A stretch of 64,000 bases of DNA from Pseudaeromonas paramecii (GCF_039540575.1 NZ_BAABFC010000001.1:451845-515844), one strand, 5' to 3'; numbered from the stretch's first letter, positions 54,297-63,475 are shown. The notes: generated from the letters alone by a model not told the origin. Numbers and translations: made by a program.

Positions 54297-54818
54297 ATGT
54301 TCGCCACCCTTCAAGCCTTTAGCGCCAGACGTACCGGCTGGGCGCTGCTCGCGCTCTCTATCCTGGCCTTTGAGCTGTGCGGCCTCTATTTCCAGCACGT
54401 GCTGGATCTGCAGCCTTGTGTGCTGTGCATCGACGAACGGATTGCCTTTTTGGGAATATTGGCGGCGGCCCTGCTGGCCCTCATCAACCCGCGCTGGTTC
54501 ATCCTGCGCTGGGGCGCCCTGCTGCTGTGGGGCTTGAGTGCCCTGCGGGGTCTGCAGCTGGCGTTGAAGCACACGGATCTGCAGCTGCATCCCTCCCCCT
54601 TCAAGTCCTGCCCCCTGTTCCCCACCTTCCCGGCTGACCTGCCGCTGGACAGCTGGATGCCCTGGATGTTTCAGGCCACTGGCGACTGCTCCGAACGGCA
54701 ATGGTCCTTCTTGAGCTGGGAGATGCCCCAATGGCTGATCCTGATCTTCGGCGCCTACCTCTTGGTGGCCCTGGTCATCGCCCTGGTGAACCTGCGCCGT
54801 GGCGGCTGCTGCAACTAA
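54297..54818 (+). CDS. dsbB: DsbB, disulfide bond oxidase
   Basis: 173 residues, four membrane segments. The first periplasmic loop has the redox pair in LQPCVLCIDER and the second has Cys in KSCPLFPTFPAD and Cys in TGDCSE, as in DsbB. It reoxidises DsbA and passes electrons to quinones. Position behind nhaB as in E. coli. A CCN tail ends the protein. Confidence 0.95.
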   Translation: MFATLQAFSARRTGWALLALSILAFELCGLYFQHVLDLQPCVLCIDERIAFLGILAAALLALINPRWFILRWGALLLWGLSALRGLQLALKHTDLQLHPSPFKSCPLFPTFPADLPLDSWMPWMFQATGDCSERQWSFLSWEMPQWLILIFGAYLLVALVIALVNLRRGGCCN

Positions 54819-54821
54819 ACC

Positions 54822-55592
54822 TTAATCTGCAGCGGTAGTCATCGCCTGGCAAATATCCCAGAGCGCCTGCCGCTGCCCCAACAAGCGCACCTGGCGCAGC
54901 CAGGATGCCGCCGCCACCTCACGGCGCAAGCGGTGACTGCCTTGCCCCTTGAGCCACTGGGCCAAGCCCGTCAGATCCGAGATCTCCCCCAATGCCGTCT
55001 GCCAGTGGCGCAAGGGCGCCAGCTGGTCCGGCGTCGCCCCCAGCAGCCACCTCAGATAACGCAGCCGCTTGATGGCCAGTCGCAAGCCATGGTAACGCGC
55101 CGGTTTTCCTGCCTGGAGCCGTTCATAACTGGCCATGACCCGTTCCACCGCCTGGGCCTGATAGCGGGCGAGCCAGGCGTCCCACGGCAGGCTCAGGGCC
55201 TGAGCCAGATCCTGACGGTGGGCACTCAAACCGGCCAGCAGGCGACGGCTCGCCTCGGCATCGGGCCGCCCGGCGCTCTGCGGTCGCTGGGCCAACAACC
55301 GCTGCTGCCAGCGGGTGGCCTCGGGCCAGCGGGCCAGCCAGCCAAGGCGCACCTCCCAGTCACGCTGGGCATTGCTGGCCTGGATCAGCGCCTTCAGCCG
55401 CGGCGCCAGGCTGGGTCGCCAGGGATTGGCCAGCACCAGTAAGGGACACGCACTGAGCAGGGTACGGACGCAGACCCGAAAATCGTGACAGTCGTCGGCC
55501 TGCCAGTCGGGCTGCGCCAGCAGACGAGTCAGCTGGCTGATCTGTTGCTCCAGCGCCTGCTGCAGCTGCTCAATGGGCGAAGAAGCCGTCAT
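54822..55592 (-). CDS. CHAD domain protein
   Basis: 256 residues from ATG 55592; the longer frame to 55835 only repeats the acylphosphatase region in another frame. HDFRVCVRTLLSACPLL and LRLAIKRLRYLRWLLG are the two His/Arg/Lys-rich CHAD helices (conserved histidine alpha-helical domain), which bind polyphosphate in studied cases. The start lies inside the end of acyP (23-base overlap), so translation is likely coupled. Cellular role unknown. Confidence 0.8.
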   Translation of the reverse strand: MTASSPIEQLQQALEQQISQLTRLLAQPDWQADDCHDFRVCVRTLLSACPLLVLANPWRPSLAPRLKALIQASNAQRDWEVRLGWLARWPEATRWQQRLLAQRPQSAGRPDAEASRRLLAGLSAHRQDLAQALSLPWDAWLARYQAQAVERVMASYERLQAGKPARYHGLRLAIKRLRYLRWLLGATPDQLAPLRHWQTALGEISDLTGLAQWLKGQGSHRLRREVAAASWLRQVRLLGQRQALWDICQAMTTAAD

Positions 55593-55848
55593 AGTCCCGA
55601 TCCAGCTCGGCCAGCTCCTCCAACTGCACACGCTCGACGCTGGCGGTGCGCGGACCGCTGTGCAGCCAGCTAAGCAGACTTGCCACCTGCTCGGCCTCCC
55701 CGGCCGCCAACACCTCGACGGAACCATCGGCCAGGTTGCTGGCACGGCCCACCAGGCCCAACCGGCTGGCCTCGCGCTGGGTGAAGTAGCGAAACCCCAC
55801 CCCCTGTACCAGGCCAAACACCCGAGCACGCACACACCGTTGAGACAT
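55570..55848 (-). CDS. acyP: Acylphosphatase
   Basis: 92 residues, the normal size. GLVQGVGFRYFTQREASRLG carries the phosphate-binding loop and catalytic Arg, and GRASNLADGSVEV the catalytic Asn. It hydrolyses acyl phosphates such as carbamoyl phosphate in the cytoplasm. Divergent from the chemoreceptor gene and overlapping the CHAD gene. Confidence 0.96.
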   Translation of the reverse strand: MSQRCVRARVFGLVQGVGFRYFTQREASRLGLVGRASNLADGSVEVLAAGEAEQVASLLSWLHSGPRTASVERVQLEELAELDRDYDGFFAH

Positions 55849-55934
55849 TTTGTGATCCCCCCATACTGCGGTTATTCCGCCAGATCGCTAGAATGAAAGG
55901 GTTTTCTTTCTTCCTTTCATACGAGATGCCAAGA

Positions 55935-57374
55935 ATGATAAAAAAACCCAAGATGAAATGGCTTCATCCCTTGCTCACCCGCCTCACCATCGCCGAAAAA
56001 TTCTGGCTCATCTTCTGGCTGCCCCTGCTGGTGCTGGTGCTGGTGATGGGTGTGACCCTGGCCAACAACCAACAGCTGCGTGACGCGGACGATTATGCCG
56101 CCTTGGTGGGTCAGGTTGAGCTGGCCGCCAAGCTCATCGGTACCGAGGGCGAGCTGGCGGGCAAGCTGCCCGCCAATCTGAGTCTGAGCAAGACAGGCGC
56201 TCCGGGCAAGCTTGAAGAGGGTGACCTCCTCCGCTACACGGCCCAAAGCCCCAGTGGCCAGTATGTCACCGGCACCCTGGATCTGAGCCAATCCAGCCTG
56301 TGGGCGCATCAGGGCAGCACCCTCTTCGTCCTGCTGCTGGCCGTGCTCATCATGGGCCCCATCACACTGCTGCTGGGCCAATACATGCGCCACAGCCTCT
56401 ATGATCTCATCTCGGCCCTGCAGCGCTTGTCCGAGGGCGACATGCGGGTACGCATGGCCCTGCCGGCGGCCCGGGATGAATTCACCGTGGTGGCCGGCTA
56501 CCTGGATCAGGTGGCCGAGCGGCAGCAGCGCACCCTGCACCGGGTGAACGACAGCGCCGAGGCCCTGGAGATGTTTGCCGACGAATTCCGCGATGCCGCC
56601 GCCGAGGGTCAGGGCATCGCCCAGTCCCAGCGCCAGTATCTGGACTCGCTTGCCACCGCCATGGAGCAGATGACCGCCGCCATCCGCGAGGTGGCGCGCA
56701 ATGCCAACGACACCTCCACCCAGACCCGCCTCTCCAGCGAGGAGGCCACCCAGGGAGCCAGCCGCGTCAACCTGACCATAGACTCCATCCAGACCCTGGC
56801 CGACGAGATCAGCCACGCCTCCAGTGCCGTGGAGCAGCTCACCAGCCGGGCCAACAAGATCAACGAGGTGGTGACCGTGATCAACGCCATCTCAGGCCAG
56901 ACCAACCTGCTGGCGCTCAATGCCGCCATCGAGGCGGCGCGGGCCGGTGAGCAGGGCCGCGGCTTTGCTGTGGTGGCGGACGAGGTGCGCACCCTGGCGG
57001 GCCGCACCCAGCAGGCCACGGTGGAGATACAGCAGATGATCGAGGAGCTGCAATCGGGCACCAGCGATCTCAACAACATCATGGAGAAAACCGTGGTGAA
57101 GGCTGCCGAGAGTCGGGAGCTCATCAGCACCGTGGGCCACGACATAGAGCGCATCGCCAGCTACAGCGAGTCGGTGTTCGAGATGAGCGCCCAGATCGCC
57201 ACCTCCTCCGAGCAGCAGAGCTCGGTGGCGGCGGACATCGCCCAGAACCTGGAAGAGGTACGCAGCCAGTCCATGCAGGTGGAGGAGTCCACCGCCAGCA
57301 CGGTGGCCGGCACCCAGAACCTGATGGTGACGGCGCGGGAGCTGACCCAGCTGCTGCACGGCCTCAAGCTCTAG
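55935..57374 (+). CDS. Methyl-accepting chemotaxis protein
   Basis: 479 residues if it starts at ATG 55935; ATG 55893, 55926 and 55953 are also in frame, none with a clear ribosome site. Two membrane segments (FWLIFWLPLLVLVLVMGVTLA and LFVLLLAVLIMGPITLLL) enclose a short periplasmic domain of about 80 residues, then HAMP, then the signalling domain with the tip NAISGQTNLLALNAAIEAARAGEQGRGFAVVADEVRTLA. The small sensor domain has no motif I know. It signals through CheA/CheW to the flagellar motor. Single gene with terminator. Confidence 0.92.
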   Translation: MIKKPKMKWLHPLLTRLTIAEKFWLIFWLPLLVLVLVMGVTLANNQQLRDADDYAALVGQVELAAKLIGTEGELAGKLPANLSLSKTGAPGKLEEGDLLRYTAQSPSGQYVTGTLDLSQSSLWAHQGSTLFVLLLAVLIMGPITLLLGQYMRHSLYDLISALQRLSEGDMRVRMALPAARDEFTVVAGYLDQVAERQQRTLHRVNDSAEALEMFADEFRDAAAEGQGIAQSQRQYLDSLATAMEQMTAAIREVARNANDTSTQTRLSSEEATQGASRVNLTIDSIQTLADEISHASSAVEQLTSRANKINEVVTVINAISGQTNLLALNAAIEAARAGEQGRGFAVVADEVRTLAGRTQQATVEIQQMIEELQSGTSDLNNIMEKTVVKAAESRELISTVGHDIERIASYSESVFEMSAQIATSSEQQSSVAADIAQNLEEVRSQSMQVEESTASTVAGTQNLMVTARELTQLLHGLKL

Positions 57375-57405
57375 CGCCAGACCCCTTGCTTCACCTTCCC
57401 AGCAG

Positions 57406-57433
57406 ACGCCCCGGTTTCCCGGGGCGTTTTTTT
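57406..57433 (+). terminator. Terminator of the chemoreceptor gene
   Basis: ACGCCCCGG-TTTC-CCGGGGCGT followed by seven T, just after the stop. It also separates the gene from converging azlD. Confidence 0.9.
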
Positions 57434-57440
57434 GTGCCAG

Positions 57441-57752
57441 CTAGCCCCAGTGCCGCAGGCAGAAGAAGGCCAGCAGGCTGCCCAGCACGGTCACCAGGGT
57501 GTGGCGCTGCCCCAGGGCCAGCCCCATGGCCACCAGGGCCGCCAGCAGGTAGGGGTTGGTCAGCCGGGTGTCCAGCGCCCCGTCTCGCACCCATACCAGG
57601 GGCACCCAGATGGCGGTGAGCACCGCCGGCGAGGCGAAGCTCAAGAAGCGCAGGGTGCGGGGGCCCAGCCGCAGCGGCAGACGCCGCACCAAAAACAGGT
57701 AACGGCTGCCAAACACCAGGGCCGCCATGGCCAAAATAAGACCCAGACTCAT
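57441..57752 (-). CDS. azlD: AzlD family branched-chain amino acid exporter subunit
   Basis: 103 residues with three or four hydrophobic segments. LFLVRRLPLRLGPRTLRFLSFASPAVLTAIWVPLV is typical of AzlD. It forms an exporter with AzlC and overlaps its end (ATG inside the AzlC stop, 4 bases). Confidence 0.9.
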   Translation of the reverse strand: MSLGLILAMAALVFGSRYLFLVRRLPLRLGPRTLRFLSFASPAVLTAIWVPLVWVRDGALDTRLTNPYLLAALVAMGLALGQRHTLVTVLGSLLAFFCLRHWG

Positions 57753-58489
57753 CCTCTGCTCTCCCTGGCATCAGCCCGCCGACTCAGGCCATAACCTACC
57801 GCCATGCCCCCCAGGCTCGCCACCAGCAGCCCTACCTGGGGAAAGTACAGCGCCCCCACCACCGACAAGCCGGCGGCGCTGAGCACACAGCCCCACACCG
57901 CCCGGCTGCGGCAGCCGGGCAGCACCAGGGCGATGAAGGTGGCCACCACCGCAAAGTCCAGCCCCCAGTGGGTGAGATCCGGCAGGCTGTGACCCGCCAC
58001 CACCCCCACCAGGGTGGCCAGATTCCAGCCCAGATAAAAGCTCAAGCCCGCCCCCAGGGCAAACCAGGGGTCGAAGGCCTTCAGCCGGTCGACGGTATGC
58101 AGGGCGAACAGCTCGTCGGTGAGCAGGAAGCCCAGCCCCAGCCGCCAGGGCCGGGAGAGCGGCAGCAAGGTAAGGCGCCAGGCCATGCCGTAAAGCAGGT
58201 GGCGGGCCGTGATGAGGGCCGTGGTGGCCAGGATGGGCAGCCAGCCCAGCTGGGACTGCACCATGCCGATGGCCACCAGCTGGGCGGCGCCGGCAAACAC
58301 CAGCACCGACAGGACCTGGCCCTGCCAGGGCGCCAGGCCCGCGTCCATGGCCAGGGCACCGGCCAGTATCCCCCAGGGGGTGACCGCCAGGGTGAGGGGC
58401 AGCATGCTGCGGGCCCCCCGCCAGGCAGATAGCCAGCGGGAGTGAACGGGGTGCGCCTGGGGCGCGGGATCGGAAAGCGACTGGGACAT
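57749..58489 (-). CDS. azlC: AzlC family branched-chain amino acid exporter
   Basis: 246 residues from ATG 58489 (MSQSLSDPAPQAHPV); upstream in-frame start at 58549 would overlap the AraC gene end. Several membrane segments; PLTLAVTPWGILAGALAMDAGL and QLVAIGMVQSQLGW ... ITARHLLYGMAWR are AzlC motifs. With AzlD it exports leucine-type amino acids or analogues. The AraC-type gene upstream on the same strand is its probable regulator. Confidence 0.9.
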   Translation of the reverse strand: MSQSLSDPAPQAHPVHSRWLSAWRGARSMLPLTLAVTPWGILAGALAMDAGLAPWQGQVLSVLVFAGAAQLVAIGMVQSQLGWLPILATTALITARHLLYGMAWRLTLLPLSRPWRLGLGFLLTDELFALHTVDRLKAFDPWFALGAGLSFYLGWNLATLVGVVAGHSLPDLTHWGLDFAVVATFIALVLPGCRSRAVWGCVLSAAGLSVVGALYFPQVGLLVASLGGMAVGYGLSRRADARESRG

Positions 58490-58559
58490 GACAAGGACTC
58501 GATAAGGGAAACGGGCAAGGCGCGATGGCGACAAGCGACAAGCCAGCAAAACGCCGAGC

Positions 58560-59420
58560 TTAGCGCGCTGACGCGCCGCAGACTTGTATCTTCTTGCCTT
58601 GTACCGCGGCGGCGAACTGGCCCGGGGTCAGCCCCATGGCCCGCTTGAAGTGCCGGTGCAGATGGCTCTGATCGTGAAAGCCGCAGGCCGGCGCCACCTC
58701 CAGCAGCGGCATGCCCTGGCGGATCAGCGCCCGGCTTAGGCGCAGGCGGGCCTGGATCTGGTAGGCATGGGGTGGCAGGCCATAGCGGCGACCAAATTGG
58801 CGCAGCAGATGAAAGGGGCTCATGGCCGCCAGATCCGCCAACTGCGTCAGGCTCAGATCCGCCTGGGGCGTCTCATCCAGCCAGGCCTTGACCCGGGCCA
58901 GCCGGTCCCGGGCCGGTGCGGACTCGGCCAGGGCGGCGGGACGGCGACCGTGGCGGCACATCAGATCCAGCAACACGGGATAGAGCAGGCTCTCGGCCTG
59001 CAAGCGGCTGTGGGGGCCGGCCAGCAGGGCAAACAGCTGCCGCAGCCGCAGCGCCAGATCGGCATCGGCCACCACGGCGGACGGGAAATAGGGGGCGCCG
59101 GCCAGCCCCGCCTGGCGGGCCAGGGCGGCAAACTGTTGCGGCGTGGGATAGCAGGCGCGGTAGCTCCAGCCCTCGGCGGTGGCCGATTGGCCGTTATGCA
59201 CCTCGTCGGCGTTGACCAGAATGATGCTGTGGCGCGGCGCCACATGGTTGGCCCCGGTGCGAAAGAAACGCTGGGCACCTGTCTCTATGACCCCTAGCGT
59301 GTAGCCCTCATGGGTATGGCGAGAAAAGTTCTGCCTGTGGTAGCTGGCGTCCAGCAGCTCCAGTCCGCCCAGCACCTGTGCCTGTCGATAACAGGCCTGC
59401 TCCTGCGATGGCTTCTGCAT
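58560..59420 (-). CDS. AraC family transcriptional regulator next to azlCD
   Basis: 286 residues. An N-terminal cupin-like sensing domain (HTHEGYTLGVIETGAQRFFRTGANH) precedes two helix-turn-helix motifs (LSLTQLADLAAMSPFHLLRQFGRRYGLPPHAYQ and PLLEVAPACGFHDQSHLHRHFKRAMGLTPGQF). It lies 70 bases upstream of azlC on the same strand; AraC-azlCD units are common, so it probably controls that exporter. Confidence 0.92.
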   Translation of the reverse strand: MQKPSQEQACYRQAQVLGGLELLDASYHRQNFSRHTHEGYTLGVIETGAQRFFRTGANHVAPRHSIILVNADEVHNGQSATAEGWSYRACYPTPQQFAALARQAGLAGAPYFPSAVVADADLALRLRQLFALLAGPHSRLQAESLLYPVLLDLMCRHGRRPAALAESAPARDRLARVKAWLDETPQADLSLTQLADLAAMSPFHLLRQFGRRYGLPPHAYQIQARLRLSRALIRQGMPLLEVAPACGFHDQSHLHRHFKRAMGLTPGQFAAAVQGKKIQVCGASAR

Positions 59421-59493
59421 ACTGCCCTCCTGTGTGCCGGCCCATCATAGCCCAAGGCCGGCACGGGAGCTTTGTATAAAATTGCCGGACTGA

Positions 59494-60819
59494 TCAGCGC
59501 CGCAGGTGGGCGTACTGGGGCAGGTAGGCGGCATTGCTCGCCAGCAGATCATCCAGTACCTGCCGGGTCACAGGTCCCTTGCGCACCATGGGGTTCAGGG
59601 TCAAGGCCTGCAAGGCGGTGCCGTAATCCCCGGTGACGGCCGCCGCTACCGTCAGCTCCTCGAAGGCCTTCATCAGCCGCAGCAGGCCGACGATGGCCGG
59701 ATTGGCGAAGGGCTCGACGTTGAGCGGCACAGGGCCGTTGCCTGTGATGACGCAGCTCACCTCCACCGCACAGTCCGCCGGCAGCTCCTTGATGGCGCCG
59801 TTGTTGCGCACGTTGACGTGCATTATGGTGCGCTTGTCGTTATGGATGGCGCTGATGAGCTCGCAGGCGGCATCCGAGTAGTAGGCCCCACCCCGCTGGG
59901 CCAGCTCCGGCGGCTTGATGTCCAGCTTGGGATCCCGGTAGCGCGCCAGCAGCTGCTCCTCCAGCCGGGCCACCACCTCGCCCCGGGTGCCTTCGCGTTT
60001 CTCATGCTCCAGCTCGTGCTGCATGATCTCATCGGGCAGGTAGTAGTAGCGGTGATAGCAGCAGGGGATCACCCCCAGGTTCTTGAGCTGATCTGGATCC
60101 CACTTGAACGGCGGTATGTTCTTGGGCCGCAGGGCATCGGGATCCTCGGCCACCCGCGCCAGCAGCTCCGGCAGCTTGTCCTGACCGTTGAGCCAGGCGT
60201 GACGTATGTAGATGAAGTGATTGAGCCCGGCCACCTGGATCTGGCACTGACCCGGCGCCACCTGCAGCATCTGCTCCACCCCCTTCTCGGTGAGCACAGG
60301 CACGTTGCACAGCCCCACCACCTTGATGTTGCTGTGCTTGAGCACAGCTTCTGTGACCATGCCGGAGGGATTGGTGAAGTTGATGAGCCAGGCCTCCGGG
60401 CACAGGGCCTCCATCTGGCGGCAGATATCCAGGATCACGGGTATGGTGCGCTGCGCCTTGGCAAAGCCCCCCACCCCGTTGGTCTCCTGACCAATCATGT
60501 CGTACTTGAGGGCCGTGCGCTCGTCGTTGATCCGCGCCGGAATAAGCCCCACCCGAAACTGGGTACAGACATAATCGGCCCCCCGCAGCGCCGCGGCCCG
60601 GTCCAGGGCCAGGGTCAGGCTGAAGGGATCGCCGGCCCGCCGGATCATGCGCCGGGCCAGATCCGCCACCACCTGGGCCTTCTCCCAGCCCGCCTCGCAG
60701 TCCACCAGCCACAGCTCCTTGATGGGCAGTTGGTCCAGCCGGTTCAGGAACCCCTCGATGATCTCGGGTGTGTAGGTGGAACCGCCGCCTATGATGGCGA
60801 TCTTCAATGCGTCTTTCAT
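59494..60819 (-). CDS. GH4 family 6-phospho-beta-glucosidase-like hydrolase
   Basis: 441 residues. The NAD-binding start IAIIGGGSTYTPEIIEGFL, FTNPSGMVTEAVLKH, the metal-ligand Cys in VVGLCNVPV and His in CCYHRYYYLPDE mark glycoside hydrolase family 4. This family uses NAD+ and Mn2+ in an oxidation-elimination mechanism on phosphorylated sugars; the CelF/LicH branch acts on 6-phospho-beta-glucosides, and this protein is closest to that branch. No PTS transporter is adjacent, which is unusual for the family. Divergent from the LysR gene. Confidence 0.88.
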   Translation of the reverse strand: MKDALKIAIIGGGSTYTPEIIEGFLNRLDQLPIKELWLVDCEAGWEKAQVVADLARRMIRRAGDPFSLTLALDRAAALRGADYVCTQFRVGLIPARINDERTALKYDMIGQETNGVGGFAKAQRTIPVILDICRQMEALCPEAWLINFTNPSGMVTEAVLKHSNIKVVGLCNVPVLTEKGVEQMLQVAPGQCQIQVAGLNHFIYIRHAWLNGQDKLPELLARVAEDPDALRPKNIPPFKWDPDQLKNLGVIPCCYHRYYYLPDEIMQHELEHEKREGTRGEVVARLEEQLLARYRDPKLDIKPPELAQRGGAYYSDAACELISAIHNDKRTIMHVNVRNNGAIKELPADCAVEVSCVITGNGPVPLNVEPFANPAIVGLLRLMKAFEELTVAAAVTGDYGTALQALTLNPMVRKGPVTRQVLDDLLASNAAYLPQYAHLRR

Positions 60820-60940
60820 GGCCTTGCTCCTCTTAATCGCAATAGCGTCAGTCTAGTCGCCCTAAAAAATTCATGGCAGCGCACAATATTTGCCACAGGC
60901 ATGAGTAAAATTCATACCACTACTCCCCCGAGGCCTCCCC

Positions 60941-61918
60941 ATGACCGACACCCCCTTAGCCGTGGGCAAGACGGCCCAACTGCTGCGCCGCGCCAGCCTG
61001 TCGGCCCTGCAATGCTTCGAGTGCGCCGCCCGCCACCTGAACTTCACCCGCGCCGCCGACGAGCTGATGCTGACCCAGAGCGCCATCAGCCACCGCATCC
61101 GCAGCCTCGAAGAGCAGTTGGGCTACGCCCTGTTCCTGCGCACCCCGCGCCAGCTGAGCCTCACCGACGAGGGGCGCCGGCTGTTCGAGGTGATCCACGC
61201 CGGCCTCGGTCGCCTGTATGACGAGCTGGACAGCATCGACAAGGGCAGCGCCACCGGCCTGCTGGTGGTGGGGGTGGTGCCCACCTTCGCCCGCCACTTT
61301 CTGGTGCCGCGGCTGGCGGACTTTCACCGCCAGTACCCCCATATCCAGCTGCGGGTCCGGGTGCGGGCCAGCCTGCTGGACTTCAACCGCGATCCGGTGG
61401 ACGCCGCCATCTATTACGACGAGCATCCCCAGCCCGGGGTGCAGTGCCTGCCGCTGTTTGGCGAGACCTTGAGCCCGGTGTGCGCCCGCCGCTACGCCGA
61501 CGAGCACGGCCTGTGGGACAACCCGGCCGCCCTGGCCGGCTGCCGCTTCCTGCACGATGTGGAGGCCCTGCACCCGGACGCCGTGTACGACGAATGGCAG
61601 CAGTGGCTCAGTGCCGCCGGGTTGGCGCTGGACATCCAGCAGCGCTGTGACATCTTCAACCACTTCGATCTCACCCTGGCGGCGGCCATGAACCAGGTGG
61701 GCGTGGCCATGGGCCGCGGCCTGCTGGCCGCCCCCCGGCTTAATCGCGGCGAGCTGGTGCAACCCTTCGCCCTGCAGATCCCCTCCCGCCGGCGCTACTT
61801 CTTCCTGTGCGGCAAGGAGAACGCCGAACGCCCGCGGATCCGCGCCTTCCGCCAGTGGCTGCTGGAGCAGGTGGCCCAGATGCCCGAGGGGCCCTGGAGC
61901 CTGGCGGCAGGGAGCTAG
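60941..61918 (+). CDS. LysR family regulator (GcvA/DsdC-like) divergent from the GH4 gene
   Basis: 325 residues. Winged helix FTRAADELMLTQSAISHRIRSLEEQLGYALFLR, then a two-lobed effector domain (LVVGVVPTFARHFLVPRLADFHRQYPHIQL). The 121-base gap to the GH4 gene should hold shared promoters, the usual LysR arrangement, so control of the GH4 gene is a reasonable inference. Confidence 0.9.
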   Translation: MTDTPLAVGKTAQLLRRASLSALQCFECAARHLNFTRAADELMLTQSAISHRIRSLEEQLGYALFLRTPRQLSLTDEGRRLFEVIHAGLGRLYDELDSIDKGSATGLLVVGVVPTFARHFLVPRLADFHRQYPHIQLRVRVRASLLDFNRDPVDAAIYYDEHPQPGVQCLPLFGETLSPVCARRYADEHGLWDNPAALAGCRFLHDVEALHPDAVYDEWQQWLSAAGLALDIQQRCDIFNHFDLTLAAAMNQVGVAMGRGLLAAPRLNRGELVQPFALQIPSRRRYFFLCGKENAERPRIRAFRQWLLEQVAQMPEGPWSLAAGS

Positions 61919-62130
61919 CTGCCTGGCGGCAGATAGGTCTTGAGGGTGGGGTCGCTTGGCCGTTGTGATCCGGCGGCTCAGATTGGGCTTTATCCGTTCC
62001 GCCCTTGTCAGCCACAACGCCTTTCCAACCTCCCGCTGCACGGGGGCGTGCCAAGGGGGCTCATGCCGGCATCGCCTTCCTTGGCAACGCATCCCTGACT
62101 AACGACCCGCTCCGGGCTCCTGCCCTACGC

Positions 62131-62177
62131 GCCAAACCGGGACCGGGATTGTCAATCCCGTCCCGGATCCGGTTTGG
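62131..62177. repeat. Large inverted repeat, first hairpin
   Basis: Arms GCCAAACCGGGACCGGGATT and its near-complement ending CCGGTTTGGC around a short loop. A sister element is at 62303-62347. Confidence 0.8.
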
Positions 62178-62302
62178 CCCCGGCACTCCCTGCTGTCTGG
62201 GCCTGCGGCTTCCCTCGTCATCTCCGGGGGATAACGGCCCGCCATCGACGCCGCTTCGCCCTCCCTGGCTCCGCATCCCGCTCGGGCTATCCCTGCCCTC
62301 GC

Positions 62303-62347
62303 GCCAAACCGGGCCGGGATACTCAATCCCGTCCCATCTCGGTTTGG
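62303..62347. repeat. Large inverted repeat, second hairpin
   Basis: GCCAAACCGGGCCGGGAT ... ATCCCGTCCC ... GGTTTGGC, about 125 bases after its sister element. Confidence 0.8.
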
Positions 62348-62610
62348 CCCATGCATGATGATGACTGGTGCGGCCTCCCTGCCGCACCGCCCGACCATCG
62401 CAGTCGACTCGGCCAGACAGAGGGGAGACGGATCCCGTAAGCAGCCCAGACGTCGAATGTTGGTGATGGATTTACTCCAAAAAGCAAAGACGCTGACTAA
62501 ACACGGTTCCGTACTAAGGGCGGCAGGCTTGGCATTGATTTGGTTGGTCTGGTTGAATAACTACCGCTATGAACAAGTAACAGCCACATTTTTGGCAAGA
62601 AGAGGATCGT

Positions 62611-62961
62611 ATGGACAATCTCTGCAAGGGCTATAACCCCGACTATTCCGAAGATGCGCCCAGCTTGGAGCAGGTCAGTGGGCAGCCGGGGGCGCTGCTG
62701 CTGGAATTTGGCGCGCCCTGGTGCATGCACTGCCAGGCCGGTGCGCGGGCGGTGCAGGCCGCCATGGCCGATTATCCCCAGCTGCCCCATCTCAAGCTCT
62801 ATGACGGCAAGGGCAAGCCCCTCGGCCGCGCCTTCAAGGTCAAGCTGTGGCCGACGCTGATCCTGCTAAAAGACGGTCAGGAAGTGGCACGGCGAGTGCG
62901 GCCTGTGATGGCCGAGGAAATGAGGGAGCTGCTGGCGCAGCTGGACAGCCGGGGGCAATAG
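62611..62961 (+). CDS. Thioredoxin-fold protein
   Basis: 116 residues. LEFGAPWCMHCQAGARAVQ carries the active-site CxxC at Cys38-Met-His-Cys41 and VKLWPTLILLKDG holds the cis-proline. The N-terminal 15 residues are short and charged; no signal peptide, so cytoplasmic. AGAGGA precedes ATG 62611. It sits alone between two copies of a long repeat, suggesting it moved with them or was flanked by repeat spread. Confidence 0.9.
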   Translation: MDNLCKGYNPDYSEDAPSLEQVSGQPGALLLEFGAPWCMHCQAGARAVQAAMADYPQLPHLKLYDGKGKPLGRAFKVKLWPTLILLKDGQEVARRVRPVMAEEMRELLAQLDSRGQ

Positions 62962-63144
62962 CCGCCGGATGCGGGATTGAACACTGGCTCCCTCCCCTGC
63001 CAAGGGGAGGGTTGGGGTGGGGTCAGCATTGGGCTGGCTCACCTTCGTTGAGGTTATTTATCCAGAAAAGCTTTGCCCGTTGCGCCCTGTCGGGCAGCGA
63101 GACTTTGCCGATACCGCTGGTGCGGGACTGATGTAGCGGTTGGG

Positions 63145-63413
63145 CCGTTCCGCCCTTTGTCAGCAATGGTTCCTTTACCTTCTCCGCAGGCACGGGGGCG
63201 TGCCAAGGGGGCTCGTGCCGCCCCCTTGGCGAACCCGGCACTCCCCGCTGTCCGGGCCTGCGGCTTCCCTCGGCGTCATCGGGGAATCACGGCCCGCCAT
63301 CGACGTGTTCCAGACACGGCGATGGCTGACTCGGCCTCCTGCCTCGTCGCCTATCCCCCGCTGCCACCTCGGCCAGACAGAGGGGAGCCAGATCCCGTTA
63401 GCCAGCCCCTGAG
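63145..63413. repeat. Long dispersed repeat, copy B
   Basis: Shares the three blocks described for copy A in the same orientation but lacks its internal hairpins. Lies downstream of the thioredoxin gene. Confidence 0.8.
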
Positions 63414-63445
63414 ACGCCGCCGATTAATCAATTTGCTCAAGCCCC

Positions 63446-63475
63446 GTAGGGCGCAATAGCAAAGCGTATTGCGCC
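63446..63475 (+). repeat. REP-like element, GTAGG followed by GGCGCAAT/ATTGCGCC hairpin
   Basis: The GTAG tetranucleotide 5' of an 8-bp palindromic stem with a 10-base loop is the usual shape of REP elements. Confidence 0.6.

Larger units (their letters stand above)
61995..62451. repeat. Long dispersed repeat, copy A (with two internal hairpins)
   Basis: Three blocks of this stretch recur in copy B at 63145-63413 in the same order: CGTTCCGCCCTT...GTCAGC with CGTGCCAAGGGGGCTC, then GGGCCTGCGGCTTCCCTCG ... CGGCCCGCCATCGACG, and CGGCCAGACAGAGGGGAG with GATCCCGT. Copy A is longer because it also carries two large inverted repeats at 62131-62177 and 62303-62347, each with arms beginning GCCAAACCGG. 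No coding sequence is supported. Confidence 0.8.

Noticed and set aside
62457..62636. Small frame with one possible membrane segment ahead of the thioredoxin gene
   Set aside because: It overlaps the thioredoxin start, has no ribosome site, and no family is recognised.
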